A DNA stretch of 64,000 nt from DASQFQ01 sp963722815 (GTDB taxonomy: Bacteria; Actinomycetota; Thermoleophilia; Solirubrobacterales; Solirubrobacteraceae), in the NCBI GenBank assembly GCA_963722815.1, contig CAVROM010000006.1:248001-312000 (forward strand), in the 5' to 3' direction. The translations under genes were made by a program, and so were the position numbers. Shown in pieces: positions 26,691 through 36,129 of the stretch. Within the stretch, counting starts at the first letter, position 1. Each line of letters starts with the position of its first letter. The notes beneath the pieces are model-generated. The model was not told where the DNA came from. It saw nothing but the letters and a program-made list of their open reading frames with translations, and did no database searches.

Positions 26691-27212
26691 ATGTTCGGAC
26701 GGCGGTTGGGCGAAGCCCCCGATCACCAGCCGGCGCCTCGCCGCAAAGGTGGGACCGTGGCTGGCCAACGCATCGACATCGACGTCGAGCTACCCCGCGA
26801 TCCCGACGCCCCCGCCATCGCACGTCGCGAGCTCCGGCGGAGATTCTCGGGGGTGTTGCATCAAGGCGTGCTGGACGATGTCTTTCTGGTGGTCAGCGAG
26901 CTGGTAGCCAATGCTGTCGAGCATGGGCAGGGCGACATTCGCCTCCGGCTGGAGCACGATGCCGGAGGCGTGCGGGGCGAGGTGATCGACGCCGGGAGCG
27001 GCTTCGAGTACGAGCTGCGCGAGGTCGGACCATTCGCGACATCGGGCCGCGGACTGCTCATCGTGGACTGGCTGACCACGCAGTGGGGCGTGCACGAAGG
27101 CACCACCCACGTCTGGTTCGAGATCCTCTCGGACTCGCGCGGACGACAAGGCGCAGGGCCGCTCGTAGGCGAGGAAAGCCGCCCGCCGCAGCTCCGGGAT
27201 CGAGACGAATAG
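26691..27212 (+). CDS. RsbW-like ATP-binding anti-sigma/regulatory protein
   Basis: The 173-residue product contains a compact GHKL/HATPase_c_2 domain: N-box VVSELVANAVEHGQGD, G1 box VIDAGSGFEYE and G2 box SGRGLLIVDWL. That combination marks RsbW/SpoIIAB-like serine kinases, which control sigma factors by binding them or phosphorylating their antagonists. About 25 Pro/Arg-rich residues precede the domain. The start at 26691 is supported by GGGAGGCGGGG just upstream. No sigma factor or STAS partner is adjacent, so the target is unknown. Confidence 0.83.
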   Translation: MFGRRLGEAPDHQPAPRRKGGTVAGQRIDIDVELPRDPDAPAIARRELRRRFSGVLHQGVLDDVFLVVSELVANAVEHGQGDIRLRLEHDAGGVRGEVIDAGSGFEYELREVGPFATSGRGLLIVDWLTTQWGVHEGTTHVWFEILSDSRGRQGAGPLVGEESRPPQLRDRDE

Positions 27213-27286
27213 CCTCGCTGTCGTTAGTCCAACGGACGAATCTGAGCAGTGCCCCACCCGCGACGCGGGCGGAGAATCCGCTGCTC

Positions 27287-27568
27287 CCTTATCTGTGCTC
27301 GTCGTCAGTGTCAAGCCGCTCGTCCGGGTGGCGCGTGTGCGCGTCGAAGGGGTGAACGGTGCGCGCGGACGCCCAGCCTTATCTTGGTCCACGATCCGGG
27401 GTGGCTCCGGGTCGGCGACATGATGGTTGATGGGGTGTTCCGTGACGCGTTGCGGCCGCTCGGTCTTTGGAGGCCGTCCACCCGGTGGTGGCGGCAGGAG
27501 CATGCGGGGAGCGGGCCGCGGGGCATCGGTGTGAGGAAGGGCTGCGCGCGCACCGACCGCCGTGGTGG
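27287..27568 (-). ncRNA. Candidate bridge-RNA region of IS110 copy A
   Basis: IS110-family elements encode a structured guide (bridge) RNA in their longer non-coding end, which directs target choice. In this element the long non-coding end is the 282 bp downstream of the transposase, the arrangement of IS1111-type members. I cannot fold it here, so the call rests on position and family knowledge. Copy B carries a nearly identical sequence. Confidence 0.3.
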
Positions 27569-28585
27569 TCAGGCGGGCTGCAGGGCCTGGTCGCCGAGTT
27601 CGCGCAGGACGTGGAAGCTGCGCTTGAGCAGTTTGCGGGCCAGCGCGAGGCAGGCGCGGTTGCCGCCGAGTCGCTCGGCGGCCTGGTCGTAGTAGGCGCG
27701 GTCAGGGCTGCCCGGCCGCCGCGCAGCCTGGGCAGCTTCATAAAGCGCCCAACGAAGTGCGGGCGGGCCTTGGCGGGAGAGGTGTCCGGGCGAGCGGCGC
27801 TGATCGGACTGATGGACGGTGATGTCCAGGCCGGCGTAACGGACCGCCTGTCGGCTGGAGCTGAAGCGGCGGGTGTCGCCGAGCTCGGCGAGGATCGCGA
27901 CCGCGGTCAGCTCACCGATCCCGTAGAGGCCCATCAGCGCGCGGCAACCGGCCTGGCGGCGCGCGTAGCGACGCAGCTCGTCCGTGATCGGCGCCTCCTG
28001 GATGTCGAGCGCGTCGATCATCGCCAGCGCGACCGTGACCTGTTCGCGTGCCGCATCCGGCAACGCGAGACCCTGAAGCCAATCGCGGTTCGCGGCCGTC
28101 AACAGTCCCGCCTTCTGCGGGTGCCCGTGGTGATAGAGCACCGCGTGGATGCGCTGCTGCCACTCGCCGCGCTGATCGACCAGCGCGTGCCGCAGCCGCA
28201 CCCGAGCGCGCAGATCGAGCAGGTGCCCGGGCGCGATGTAGGACTCCGGCAACCGGCCCGTCATCAGCAGCTCGCGCAGATGCCGCGCGTCGCCGCGGTC
28301 GGTCTTCGCGCGCTTCTTGTTGCCCTTCAACGCGCTCGCCTCCGCCGGCTCGGCCAGATGCGCTTCGGCACCGACCGCGAGGAGTTCCTCGACCACGAAC
28401 CGCCACCCGGTCGTGGCCTCCAACGCCACCTCGAGCGGCCGACCCGCGAACCGCGCCAAGAACCGCGCGACACCGGCACGGTCGGCCGGCATCACCCGCG
28501 CGCGCGACACCTCGCCCGACTCGGTGTCCAGCCAATCCGCAGTGATCTGCGCGCGGTGCTGATCCAGACCCATCACGATCGTCAC
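27569..28585 (-). CDS. IS110-family transposase (DEDD), copy A
   Basis: This 338-residue transposase has the N-terminal DEDD/RuvC-like domain (Asp8 in MGLDQHR, Glu56 in VALEATTGW, Asp96 and Asp99 in AKTDRGDARH). The C-terminal Transposase_20 domain carries the conserved serine segment (DTRRFSSSRQAVRYAGLDI). It catalyses excision and insertion of the surrounding element. The reading is uninterrupted, unlike copy B. It starts at ATG 28585, preceded by GGAGG at a suitable distance. Confidence 0.95.
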   Translation of the reverse strand: MTIVMGLDQHRAQITADWLDTESGEVSRARVMPADRAGVARFLARFAGRPLEVALEATTGWRFVVEELLAVGAEAHLAEPAEASALKGNKKRAKTDRGDARHLRELLMTGRLPESYIAPGHLLDLRARVRLRHALVDQRGEWQQRIHAVLYHHGHPQKAGLLTAANRDWLQGLALPDAAREQVTVALAMIDALDIQEAPITDELRRYARRQAGCRALMGLYGIGELTAVAILAELGDTRRFSSSRQAVRYAGLDITVHQSDQRRSPGHLSRQGPPALRWALYEAAQAARRPGSPDRAYYDQAAERLGGNRACLALARKLLKRSFHVLRELGDQALQPA

Positions 28586-28715
28586 GGCAGCCTCCTCGAG
28601 CCCATGACGCGGACCACCCGCGCCCGCCCGTGGCCTACACCCCGGTCAGGACGACACCCGGCTCATGCCATCTTTGCGCGAGGACCAACGCTCCGCCAGC
28701 CGCTGGTCGTCTCGC

Positions 28716-29413
28716 TCAATGACGTAGGAGCGCGTTGACTTGGACGGTGGGGGTCGGCCGAGCGTGGACGGTGTCGATGATTTCGGCGTTGTCGATGCCC
28801 TGGAGGTAGATCGAGGTGATCCCGAGGTTGCTGTGTCCGAGTTGGCGCTGGATCACGACGAGAGGGACGCTTCGTGGGCCATCTCGACGGCGTGGGCGTG
28901 CCGGAGCTGCTGCGGGGCGAAGCGGCGGCGCACGCCGGCTCTGGCAGCAGTCCGGCGTAGATCGGACCGCGCCGCGGCGTTGGCCCAGTGCCGCCCGCGC
29001 GAGGCTCCGGTGACGATGCAGAAGAGCGGCCCGATGGGCAGCTCGAGGCGTGTGTCGAGCCATGGCTGGAGCTGTTGCCAGCCCCATGCGTCCATGCCGA
29101 CTTCGCGGCGTCGTCCGCCCTTGCCGTGCCGCGCTAGCAGCGAGCCGCGCCGCTGATCGAGGTCGGGCTCGCCGAGCGACAGCGCTTCTTGAATCCGTAG
29201 GCCGGCCCGCCAGAGGATCACGATGAGTCCTCGCAGACGTTGGCCGTGTGGGCCGTCGCTGGCTGCACACATGACCGCGATGATCTCCTCGACCGTTGGC
29301 GGATCGGCCGGGTAGCGCACGCCCTTGTTCGCAGACGGGCGACCTGCATGGAATCCTGGCAGCGTCGCCGGCGAACGTCGTCGGCCGGCACGATCGAGCA
29401 ACAGCTCGGACAT
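28716..29413 (-). pseudogene. Tyrosine recombinase (XerC/D-like), frameshifted
   Basis: The gene reads MSELLLDRAGRRRSPATLPG and contains the recombinase Arg (LWRAGLRIQEALSLGEPDLD) and QQLRHAHAVEMAHE. After a one-base deletion near 28873 it continues VPLVVIQRQLGHSNLGITSI and YLQGIDNAEIID, with the His and the nucleophile Tyr, to the end. The reconstructed protein is about 232 residues, shorter than XerC and lacking part of the N-terminal domain. The second box has Gln where HxLR is usual. It is probably a remnant of an integrative element. Confidence 0.8.
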
Positions 29414-29518
29414 AGCCCCTCCTCGGGCTCGGGGATGCGAACTCCGAGCTTGCGCTCCGTCACCAAAGCGGAACTGCGTCCACGTCACTGTGGCCTGCTC
29501 CCCGGCGGCGTTGTCAGC

Positions 29519-30382
29519 TCAGGCCGCGGGGGTTTGTAGGTCTCCGAGGGCATCGTCCCAGGTCTGGGCGACCTCGGCTGGCGTGCGGTAGTTCAGCCCG
29601 CTGTGCGGGCGGTGGTGGTAGCCGTCGATGTGAGTGCCGATCACCTCCCTGGCCTCGTCGAGGGTCTCGAACTCGTGCAGCCAGACGCAGCGCTCTTTGA
29701 GCTTGCCGAACCAGGACTCGATGAAGGCCTGGCTCTCGGGGTCGCGGTAGCCGCCGCGGCGGTGCGCGATCCCCAGGCCCGAGAGCACGAGCTTGAATGC
29801 CCTGGCGGTGAACGCGGATCCGTTGTCGGTGCCCAGCGTCAGCGTCTGAGGCCGGATCGCTCGCGCGGCGGCCGCTTGCTCAACCAGCGCGATCGATTCC
29901 TTCGCGCGGCAGCGCAGCTCGAGGTGCCAGCCGACGATCTCCCTGGTGCAGCAATCGATCGCGGCCATCAGATAACACCAGCCGTGCTCGGCGACCCAGA
30001 CCGAGGTCATGTCCAGATGCCAGAGCTCGTTCGGGCGCGTGACCTGAAAGAACCCGGGCCGGCGGCGGCGATCCAGCCGCCGGCGACGCTGGATCAGCCG
30101 CCGCTCGCGCATGACCCTGAGCACGCGCTTGCGGTTGACCGCCCGCCCGAGCTTGCGGGTGACGAGCGCGCAGACCATCCGGTAGCCGTCGGTCTGGTTG
30201 GCCTCGGCCACCTCGATGATCGCGGCGTCGACCTCGCCGGCGGGCGGGCCCGCCCGCCGCGCCGCTGGCGGCCGGCGTTTCGGGACGCGATAGATCGCCT
30301 GGCGGCTGATCTGCGCCACGCGCGCCACCGCCGAGGGCGAGTAGCCCTCGGCGACGAGCTCGCGGGACCGGGTGACGCGCAT
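29519..30382 (-). CDS. IS3-family transposase OrfB (integrase core)
   Basis: This 287-residue protein carries the rve integrase core with the DDE triad: Asp124 (ELWHLDMTSVWV), Asp186 (LGTDNGSAF) and Glu222 (AFIESWFGKLKERC). An N-terminal HTH_21-like segment comes first (DGYRMVCALVTRKLGRAVNR). It starts at ATG 30382, two bases after the orfA stop. In most IS3 elements OrfAB is made by a -1 frameshift across overlapping frames; here the frames do not overlap, so reinitiation is more likely. Confidence 0.95.
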   Translation of the reverse strand: MRVTRSRELVAEGYSPSAVARVAQISRQAIYRVPKRRPPAARRAGPPAGEVDAAIIEVAEANQTDGYRMVCALVTRKLGRAVNRKRVLRVMRERRLIQRRRRLDRRRRPGFFQVTRPNELWHLDMTSVWVAEHGWCYLMAAIDCCTREIVGWHLELRCRAKESIALVEQAAAARAIRPQTLTLGTDNGSAFTARAFKLVLSGLGIAHRRGGYRDPESQAFIESWFGKLKERCVWLHEFETLDEAREVIGTHIDGYHHRPHSGLNYRTPAEVAQTWDDALGDLQTPAA

Positions 30383-30384
30383 GC

Positions 30385-30684
30385 CTACTCCCAGTCCCGC
30401 AAGAGCTTTCCCGAGATCTCCAACTCATAGGTCTTCTTCCCGAGCGTCCGCTCCAGCTGCGCGATCCGCCGCCGCTGCTCAGCGGCAAGCGAACGGTCCT
30501 GGCCCGCCGCGAAGCGCTCCATACCCGCCTCGACCATCTGGTCGCGCCAACGACGCAACAGCGTCTCTGAGATGTCGTGCTCGCGGCAGATCTCCGCGAT
30601 CGACCGGTCGCCGCGGAAGGACGCGAGCACGAGCTCGGCCTTCTGCTGCACCGTGAACTTCCGGTACTTGCGCTTGTCGCTCAA
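30385..30684 (-). CDS. IS3-family transposase OrfA
   Basis: This 99-residue DNA-binding protein begins at TTG 30684 with AGGAG just upstream. It has the transposase_8 helix-turn-helix (KFTVQQKAELVLASFRGDRS, then EICREHDISETLLRRWRDQM) followed by a coiled-coil (AEQRRRIAQLERTLGKKTYE). It recognises the element ends. It precedes OrfB with a 2-bp gap. Confidence 0.93.
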   Translation of the reverse strand: MSDKRKYRKFTVQQKAELVLASFRGDRSIAEICREHDISETLLRRWRDQMVEAGMERFAAGQDRSLAAEQRRRIAQLERTLGKKTYELEISGKLLRDWE

Positions 30685-31028
30685 CCGAATCTCCTGACTT
30701 CGATGAGCGGCCGATCCTCTGATCAACCCCCGACGGAGAAGACGCCGGCTTCGCCGGCTCCATCTCGATCACGAAGAACAATCAAGGACTGACAACGCCA
30801 CCACGGGGAGCAGGCCAACTGCTCACCACTCGTTCTGCCTCAACCCGCCACTGCGCTGCGCCAAACGCTCGCAGGATCAGCTTCCGTGAGCGCCTCGACA
30901 CGGCGGCGTTGACGTCTCTACCGGGTTCCCTCTTCCCGCCCTGGGCAGAAAAGTGACGCCCGCAGCGGTCATCCGTGCAGCCATCTGTTCTCCTGTGGGA
31001 GTGTGGCCGGGTCTACGGAGAGGATGCC

Positions 31029-31697
31029 ATGCGGCATTTCTGCAAAGTCTTGGTGGCTGCGCTTGCCGTCGCCGTGTATGTAGTGCCCGCTGCCGGCGCT
31101 GATGCCCTGGACAAGGGCCGTGGAGGCGCGGTTGTAACGCCAAACCAAGGCAAGCTGGTGGCCGATGCCTGGGCGCACATCTACTCGCTGTCCCCGTCGG
31201 AGAATCCCTTCTTTGGGAACGGCAATCCGTGCGTGCCCATGCGACATCACGTGATGTGGGTCGTCGGTGGCGGCCACTGCACCGTAGAGCAAGGCACGGC
31301 GATCATGTTCCACTTGGGGAGCGCGTGGAGCAACGTCGAGGACCCGTTTCCGCAAACCGAGGCGGCCCAACGCGCCGTAGCCCTAGCTGCTGATCAGGGA
31401 GTGTCCGAGTTCCACGCCGTGATCGACGGCGAACCCGTCGACATGCTCAGACCGCGGTTCGAGCTGTTTACACCCCAGCGGACGGTGCAGCTGCCGGAGG
31501 ACAACATCTTCGACGACCCTGACAACCAGGTCGACATTCCGGCGCAAACCATCACGCTCACCGCCCACGCTTGGAGTGGGGTGGTCCGCAACCTGCGGCC
31601 CGGCGTGCACACGATCGTCGGCGAGGGCGTCTGGGATGGCTATCCGTTCGAATACCCGCACACCGTCACCGTTGTAAGACGCGGGCACGCCAACTAG
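31029..31697 (+). CDS. Secreted protein of unknown function
   Basis: This 222-residue protein has a signal peptide (MRHFCKVLVAALAVAVYVVP, then AAGADA). The mature part is hydrophilic and includes CVPMRHHVMWVVGGGHCTVE, with a Cys/His cluster, and a beta-rich C-terminus (ITLTAHAWSGVVRNLRPGVH). No family recognised. The ATG at 31029 follows GGAGAGG. GC content is lower than in neighbouring genes, hinting at foreign origin. The gene stands alone between an IS3 and an IS110 element. Confidence 0.78.
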   Translation: MRHFCKVLVAALAVAVYVVPAAGADALDKGRGGAVVTPNQGKLVADAWAHIYSLSPSENPFFGNGNPCVPMRHHVMWVVGGGHCTVEQGTAIMFHLGSAWSNVEDPFPQTEAAQRAVALAADQGVSEFHAVIDGEPVDMLRPRFELFTPQRTVQLPEDNIFDDPDNQVDIPAQTITLTAHAWSGVVRNLRPGVHTIVGEGVWDGYPFEYPHTVTVVRRGHAN

Positions 31698-32135
31698 CGC
31701 ACCTGGGGCCACGACCACGACGGGACCAAAAGGGACAGGCAACAGTGAACCGGTCCTCAAGCTAGCGCGGCGCTGCTGCTCTCGCCTGTCACCGGCACTC
31801 CGGCGTGCCAGCGCGCGAGTGCTCCTTCGCGCGACCGATGAAAGTCAAGGGCCCGGGACGCGATTTGGGCACGAGTTTCGGGGTGGGATCGGTCGCGGGT
31901 GGTGCTCGGAGGGCCGCAGATCGGGTCCTGTGGCCTCGGTTTCGGCTGGGCGCTGGTCGCCTGGCACGATTCGGCCGGGGTTTGGGTGCGCGGGGGCGGC
32001 GCCGGCGGGTGCCGGCGTGTTGGCGGGGTGCGGGGTGGGCGTTAGGCTGCGGGTGGGCGCGAGTCGATGACGTGTCGAAGCGCAGGCGTCAGGGGCTTGT
32101 GGTCTGCCACGCGACGGTGCCCTTCGAGGGCCTTG
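31698..32135. other. Non-coding end of the IS110-type element and spacer
   Basis: About 440 bp downstream of an IS110-type transposase. It probably includes that element's non-coding end, possibly with a guide RNA. I could not fix the element boundary. No gene seen. Confidence 0.35.
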
Positions 32136-33395
32136 TTATGCGTGCCCCGGTGTCACGCTCGCGCCCACCTTCGCGGGACCGGCGGGCTTTGCCTTCGCTG
32201 GCCTTGCCGCTTGCCAGTCGCGGACCGTTCGGGTATAGGAGGCCTCGGCCTGTTGCGCGAGTTCGCGCTCGGCTTGGCGCATCCGCTCGCGGGTGGCCCA
32301 GACGCCGGTCGGCTTGCCCTTGCGCGTCGGGGCGCCCGCGGTGATCTCGAGCAACCGGAGCTTCTTGGCGGTCAGCGACGGCTGCGCGTGGGCGTAGTCC
32401 TCGCCGCGGGAGAGCAGACACCAGAACACGATCGCGAGCTTGCGCGCCGCGGCAACGACGGCTTTGCCGTGGCCGCGGCGAGCGCGGACGCGCTCATAGC
32501 ACGCGTGCAGCGGGCCGGGCTGACGGACAACGCTCCACGCCGCCTCGACCAGCGCCAAGCGCGCCGACGCCGACCCCCGCTTGGAGATCCGGCCGCCGCG
32601 GGCGGGCTCGCTGCCGGACTGGCGGACCCTCGGGTCAAGCCCGAGATAGGCGACCAGTTGCCGCGAGCTGCGAAACCGGCGGACGTCGCCGATCGCGGCC
32701 AGAAACGACGCCGCGCAGATCACGTTGACGCCGGGCACGGTCATCAACCGGCGCGCGTCAGCCCAGCCCAGCGCCGCGCGCGCGATCAGCCGCTCGACCT
32801 CGGCGATCTCTGCGTCGAGGAACGCGATGTGACGCAGCGCGCTCGCGACCGACTCTGCCTCCTCGACCGGCAGCTCCAGCGCTGAGAGCCACTTGCGTCC
32901 CTTGACCCCGAACAAGTCCGACACCGGCGGGCGGCCCTTCAACCGGCGCATCAGCACCGCCTGGATCTCGTTCTTCGCGCGTGACCGCGAGCGCACCGAC
33001 TGCTCACGGCGCGCGAGCCGCCGGCGCATCACCCGGCAACGCTCATCAGGCATCCACACCGCATCGAGCTCGCCCGCCGCCAGCAGCTTCGCCAGCGTGC
33101 GCGCGTCCAGCCGGTCAGTCTTCGCCCGCGCCTGACGGATCCCCGTGTCATCCGGGCTCACGACAACCACCCGGCGCACGTGCGGCTCGAGGATCCTCGC
33201 GACCTCCCACGCGCCGCCGGTCACCTCCAACGCCACCCGATCCTCCGGCCCGAGGCTTTGGGCGAACATCTCAAGCTGCTCCGGCGTCGTCTCGATCCGG
33301 CCCGCCGAGCGCACCGCCCCCGCCTCGCAGATCGCGACTTCGCAGAAATCGCGGTGCACGTCTAACCCGATCGCTCTCCCGACAGACCTGCTCAC
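32136..33395 (-). CDS. IS110-family transposase, second type
   Basis: This 419-residue transposase starts at GTG 33395, with GAGGAGG upstream. It has the DEDD domain (Asp12 in AIGLDVHRDF; VALEVTGGAWEVARILEPH; AKTDRLDARTLAKLL) and the C-terminal Transposase_20 domain (LMTVPGVNVICAASFLAAIG, then RRFRSSRQLVAYLGLDPRVR). It is clearly different from copies A and B. The extended C-terminus (Lys/Ala/Pro-rich) is longer than usual. Element ends were not determined; non-coding DNA is present on both sides. Confidence 0.93.
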   Translation of the reverse strand: MSRSVGRAIGLDVHRDFCEVAICEAGAVRSAGRIETTPEQLEMFAQSLGPEDRVALEVTGGAWEVARILEPHVRRVVVVSPDDTGIRQARAKTDRLDARTLAKLLAAGELDAVWMPDERCRVMRRRLARREQSVRSRSRAKNEIQAVLMRRLKGRPPVSDLFGVKGRKWLSALELPVEEAESVASALRHIAFLDAEIAEVERLIARAALGWADARRLMTVPGVNVICAASFLAAIGDVRRFRSSRQLVAYLGLDPRVRQSGSEPARGGRISKRGSASARLALVEAAWSVVRQPGPLHACYERVRARRGHGKAVVAAARKLAIVFWCLLSRGEDYAHAQPSLTAKKLRLLEITAGAPTRKGKPTGVWATRERMRQAERELAQQAEASYTRTVRDWQAARPAKAKPAGPAKVGASVTPGHA

Positions 33396-33758
33396 GACAA
33401 CCTCCTCACGTCGATGACGGTGGAGAACCAGCGGGCGAACGACAACGACCGATACGTGCTCGCAGCACAACCCGGGCAAGTCGCAGGGGCGGCCAAAACA
33501 GACAAGCCCGCGCTCGAAGCGCATCGTCCAAACCGGCCTGCCCGACTGCGTTCTCCCAGAAAGCCCCTGTCCCGGATCAGCCGACCGTACGATCAGAACC
33601 GGACAGCAGCCCTCCGAGCATGATTTTCATGCCCCGAGAAGCGCCAGCCGACGTGGTGGGGCTCGGCGCTAGCGCATGCCGCGAAGCGGAAGCGTCCTCG
33701 CGGTCGACGCGGCCTCTCCTCGTCGTAAGCGACATCACTCCGTCGCCGGACGAGTAGC
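33396..33758. other. Upstream non-coding end of IS110-type element
   Basis: About 360 bp before the transposase start, with the ribosome site at 33402-33408 and probably the element's other end. No gene or clear structure was identified. Confidence 0.35.
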
Positions 33759-34136
33759 TCAGAGTTCAGCCTGCTCCGCCGCCGCCACAGCCTCCTCGGG
33801 CGAAGGAAAGACCTGGTTGCGCGTGATGAGCCCGTCGCGCACCTCGATCACCCCTCCCACGTCCATCGAATAGAAAAGCTCATCCGTTGCGACCTCGTGG
33901 CTCGTCATCAGGAGCGTCACGACAAAGCGGTTTCCTGTACGAGGCTCAAGCGAGGTCACCGTCACCGCCTGCTTTCGGCCGTCAATCTCCGCATGCTTGG
34001 CGGCAAACTGGCGTGCGCCCTCCTTGCCTCTAAGGACGCCGCCGCCGGGAAGCTCGATCACTGCATCATCGGCCGTCAAGCTCGCGGCTGTGTCCCCATC
34101 CGCCGCTGAGGCGGCGACCACGTAACGCCGGATCAC
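33759..34136 (-). CDS. SnoaL-like / NTF2-fold protein
   Basis: The 125-residue product resembles the SnoaL_2/NTF2 fold. Its features are VIRRYVVAASAADGDTAASL and VIELPGGGVLRGKEGARQFA, then the central strands RFVVTLLMTSHEVATDELFY and a C-terminal strand (GVIEVRDGLITRNQVFPSPE). Such proteins bind small ligands or act as isomerases; the substrate is unknown. The GTG at 34136 is used as start, but a longer N-terminus (SAPDD) is plausible and would need an unusual start codon. It has no co-directional neighbour. Confidence 0.7.
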   Translation of the reverse strand: MIRRYVVAASAADGDTAASLTADDAVIELPGGGVLRGKEGARQFAAKHAEIDGRKQAVTVTSLEPRTGNRFVVTLLMTSHEVATDELFYSMDVGGVIEVRDGLITRNQVFPSPEEAVAAAEQAEL

Positions 34137-34332
34137 ATCGTCGGGAGCGCTGATGGCTGGATCCTCTCAGAACCCGGCAAAGTCCATTGCTTCGCCATTC
34201 GCCTGGCACCGACACTCCGGCACGGCGTCGGGAGAGTGCTCCTTACGCGACAAGCAGCAGGGCGGCGTCGTTAGGCTCGATGCGACGGATGGCTCCGACG
34301 CGTCGCTTCGCTACCTCATGGCGGGGAGCCGA

Positions 34333-34557
34333 CTAGCGGCGGCGATTGGGCGGGCGATTGCCTGGGTGGCCCTCTGAGAAGCCGCCGAAGATCGCGCGAT
34401 CTGCGCTCTCGAGGACGGATACCTCTGGCTGTTGAGGCTGACGCGCCTCGTGCACGCGCTCGGTGCTGGGCCCCGGGTCAATCGGTCGCCTCAGGAGCCG
34501 GCGCATCCAAGCCGGCAGGTGCACTTCTCCGCCCCACGGCTGGAGCTCGTGCGGCAT
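34333..34557 (-). CDS. Small hydrophilic hypothetical protein
   Basis: This 74-residue protein (MPHELQPWGGEVHLPAWMRR) lacks a signal peptide or membrane segment and is rich in Pro, Arg and Glu. Its support is a good ribosome site (AGAGGAG about 6 bp before the ATG) and a sensible amino-acid composition compared with shadow frames here. No family recognised. Confidence 0.45.
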   Translation of the reverse strand: MPHELQPWGGEVHLPAWMRRLLRRPIDPGPSTERVHEARQPQQPEVSVLESADRAIFGGFSEGHPGNRPPNRRR

Positions 34558-34706
34558 CTCGTGCTCCTCTCACTAGACGACACGACTCTCTCACCCGACC
34601 ACACGAAGTGCAACGGTCCGCGCGCACGACGTGCGCTACCTACCGGCAGAACGCGGGCATGCGAGCTGACAGGTTGGCGGCGCGTGCTCGCTGGCGAGCG
34701 AGTGCT

Positions 34707-36097
34707 CCTTATCTGTGCTCGTCGTCAGTGTCAAGCCGCTCGTCCGGGTGGCGCGTGTGCGCGTCGAAGGGGTGAACGGTGCGCGCGGACGCCCAGCCTT
34801 ATCTTGGTCCACGATCCGGGGTGGCTCCGGGTCGGCGACATGATGGTTGATGGGGTGTTCCGTGACGCGTTGCGGCCGCTCGGTCTTTGGAGGCCGTCCA
34901 CCCGGTGGTGGCGGCAGGAGCATGCGGGGAGCGGGCCGCGGGGCATCGGTGTGAAGAAGGGCTGCGCGCGCACCGACCGCCGTGGTGGTCAGGCGGGCTG
35001 CAGGGCCTGGTCGCCGAGTTCGCGCAGGACGTGGAAGCTGCGCTTGAGCAGCTTGCGGGCCAGCGCGAGGCAGGCGCGGTTGCCGCCGAGTCGCTCGGCG
35101 GCCTGGTCGTAGTAGGCGCGGTCAGGGCTGCCCGGCCGCCGCGCAGCCTGGGCAGCTTCATAAAGCGCCCAACGAAGTGCGGGCGGGCCCTGGCGGGAGA
35201 GGTGTCCGGGCGAGCGGCGCTGATCGGACTGATGGACGGTGATGTCCAGGCCGGCGTAACGGACCGCCTGTCGGCTGGAGCTGAAGCGGCGGGTGTCGCC
35301 GAGCTCGGCGAGGATCGCGACCGCGGTCAGCTCACCGATCCCGTAGAGGCCCATCAGCGCGCGGCAACCGGCCTGGCGGCGCGCGTAGCGACGCAGCTCG
35401 TCCGTGATCGGCGCCTCCTGGATGTCGAGCGCGTCGATCATCGCCAGCGCGACCGTGACCTGTTCGCGTGCCGCATCCGGCAACGCGAGACCCTGAAGCC
35501 AATCGCGGTTCGCGGCCGTCAACAGTCCCGCCTTCTGCGGGTGCCCGTGGTGATAGAGCACCGCGTGGATGCGCTGCTGTCACTCGCCGCGCTGATCGAC
35601 CAGGGCGTGCCGCAGCCGCACCCGAGCGCGCAGATCGAGCAGGTGCCCGGGCGCGATGTAGGACTCCGGCAACCGGCCCGTCATCAGCAGCTCGCGTAGA
35701 TGCCGCGCGTCGCCGCGGTCGGTCTTCGCGCGCTTCTTGTTGCCCTTCAACGCGCTCGCCTCCGCCGGCTCGGCCAGATGCGCTTCGGCACCGACCGCGA
35801 GGAGTTCCTCGACCACGAACCGCCACCCGGTCGTGGCCTTCCAACGCCACCTCGAGCGGCCGACCCGCGAACCGCGCCAAGAACCGCGCGACACCGGCAC
35901 GGTCGGCCGGCATCACCCGCGCGCGCGACACCTCGCCCGACTCGGTGTCCAGCCAATCCGCAGTGATCTGCGCGCGGTGCTGATCCAGACCCATCACGAT
36001 CGTCACGGCAGCCTCCTCGAGCCCATGACGCGGACCACCCGCGCCCGCCCGTGGCCTACACCCCGGTCAGGACGACACCCGGCTCATGCCATCTTTG
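34707..36097 (-). mobile_element. IS110-family element, copy B (inactive)
   Basis: Near-identical to copy A at 27287-28676 and in the same orientation, 7.4 kb away. It differs at a few bases, including an extra T at about 35840 that shifts the transposase frame. The two copies form long direct repeats around 28677-34706. Confidence 0.9.
34989..36006 (-). pseudogene. IS110-family transposase, copy B, frameshifted
   Basis: Same protein as copy A, but a one-base insertion near 35840 (GGCCTTCC for GGCCTCC) breaks the frame after about 56 codons, between the first Asp (MGLDQHR) and the rest of the DEDD domain. The downstream part is otherwise nearly identical. It is inactive unless the insertion is a sequencing error. 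Confidence 0.9.
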
Positions 36098-36129
36098 ATA
36101 GCGGGCGCCTCCACTGGCCGCGAGCTCAC

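Larger units (their letters stand above)
27287..28676 (-). mobile_element. IS110-family element, copy A
   Basis: The element is near-identical to copy B at 34707-36097, and the boundaries are set by where the two stop matching. It runs from CCTTATCTGTG on the left to CATGCCATCTTTG on the right, 1390 bp. As usual for IS110 there are no clear terminal inverted repeats. The transposase is intact. About 280 bp of non-coding DNA follows the transposase stop and 90 bp precedes its start. Comparing both copies suggests a similar target sequence (see findings). Confidence 0.9.
29491..30817 (-). mobile_element. IS3-family insertion sequence
   Basis: The terminal repeats start TGGCCTGCTCCCCG at both ends (29491-29517 and the complement of 30789-30817) and include GCGTTGTCAG. 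ACTG flanks both sides (29487-29490 and 30818-30821), the likely target duplication. Inside are orfA and orfB on the minus strand. The element lies just upstream of the tyrosine recombinase remnant. Confidence 0.92.

Noticed and set aside
30380..30390. Programmed -1 frameshift between IS3 orfA and orfB
   Set aside because: The two frames do not overlap; orfA stops two bases before the orfB start, which favours reinitiation instead.
31805..32344. Plus-strand frame of 179 codons
   Set aside because: It overlaps the end of the IS110-type transposase and is Arg/Gly-rich without domain; a shadow.
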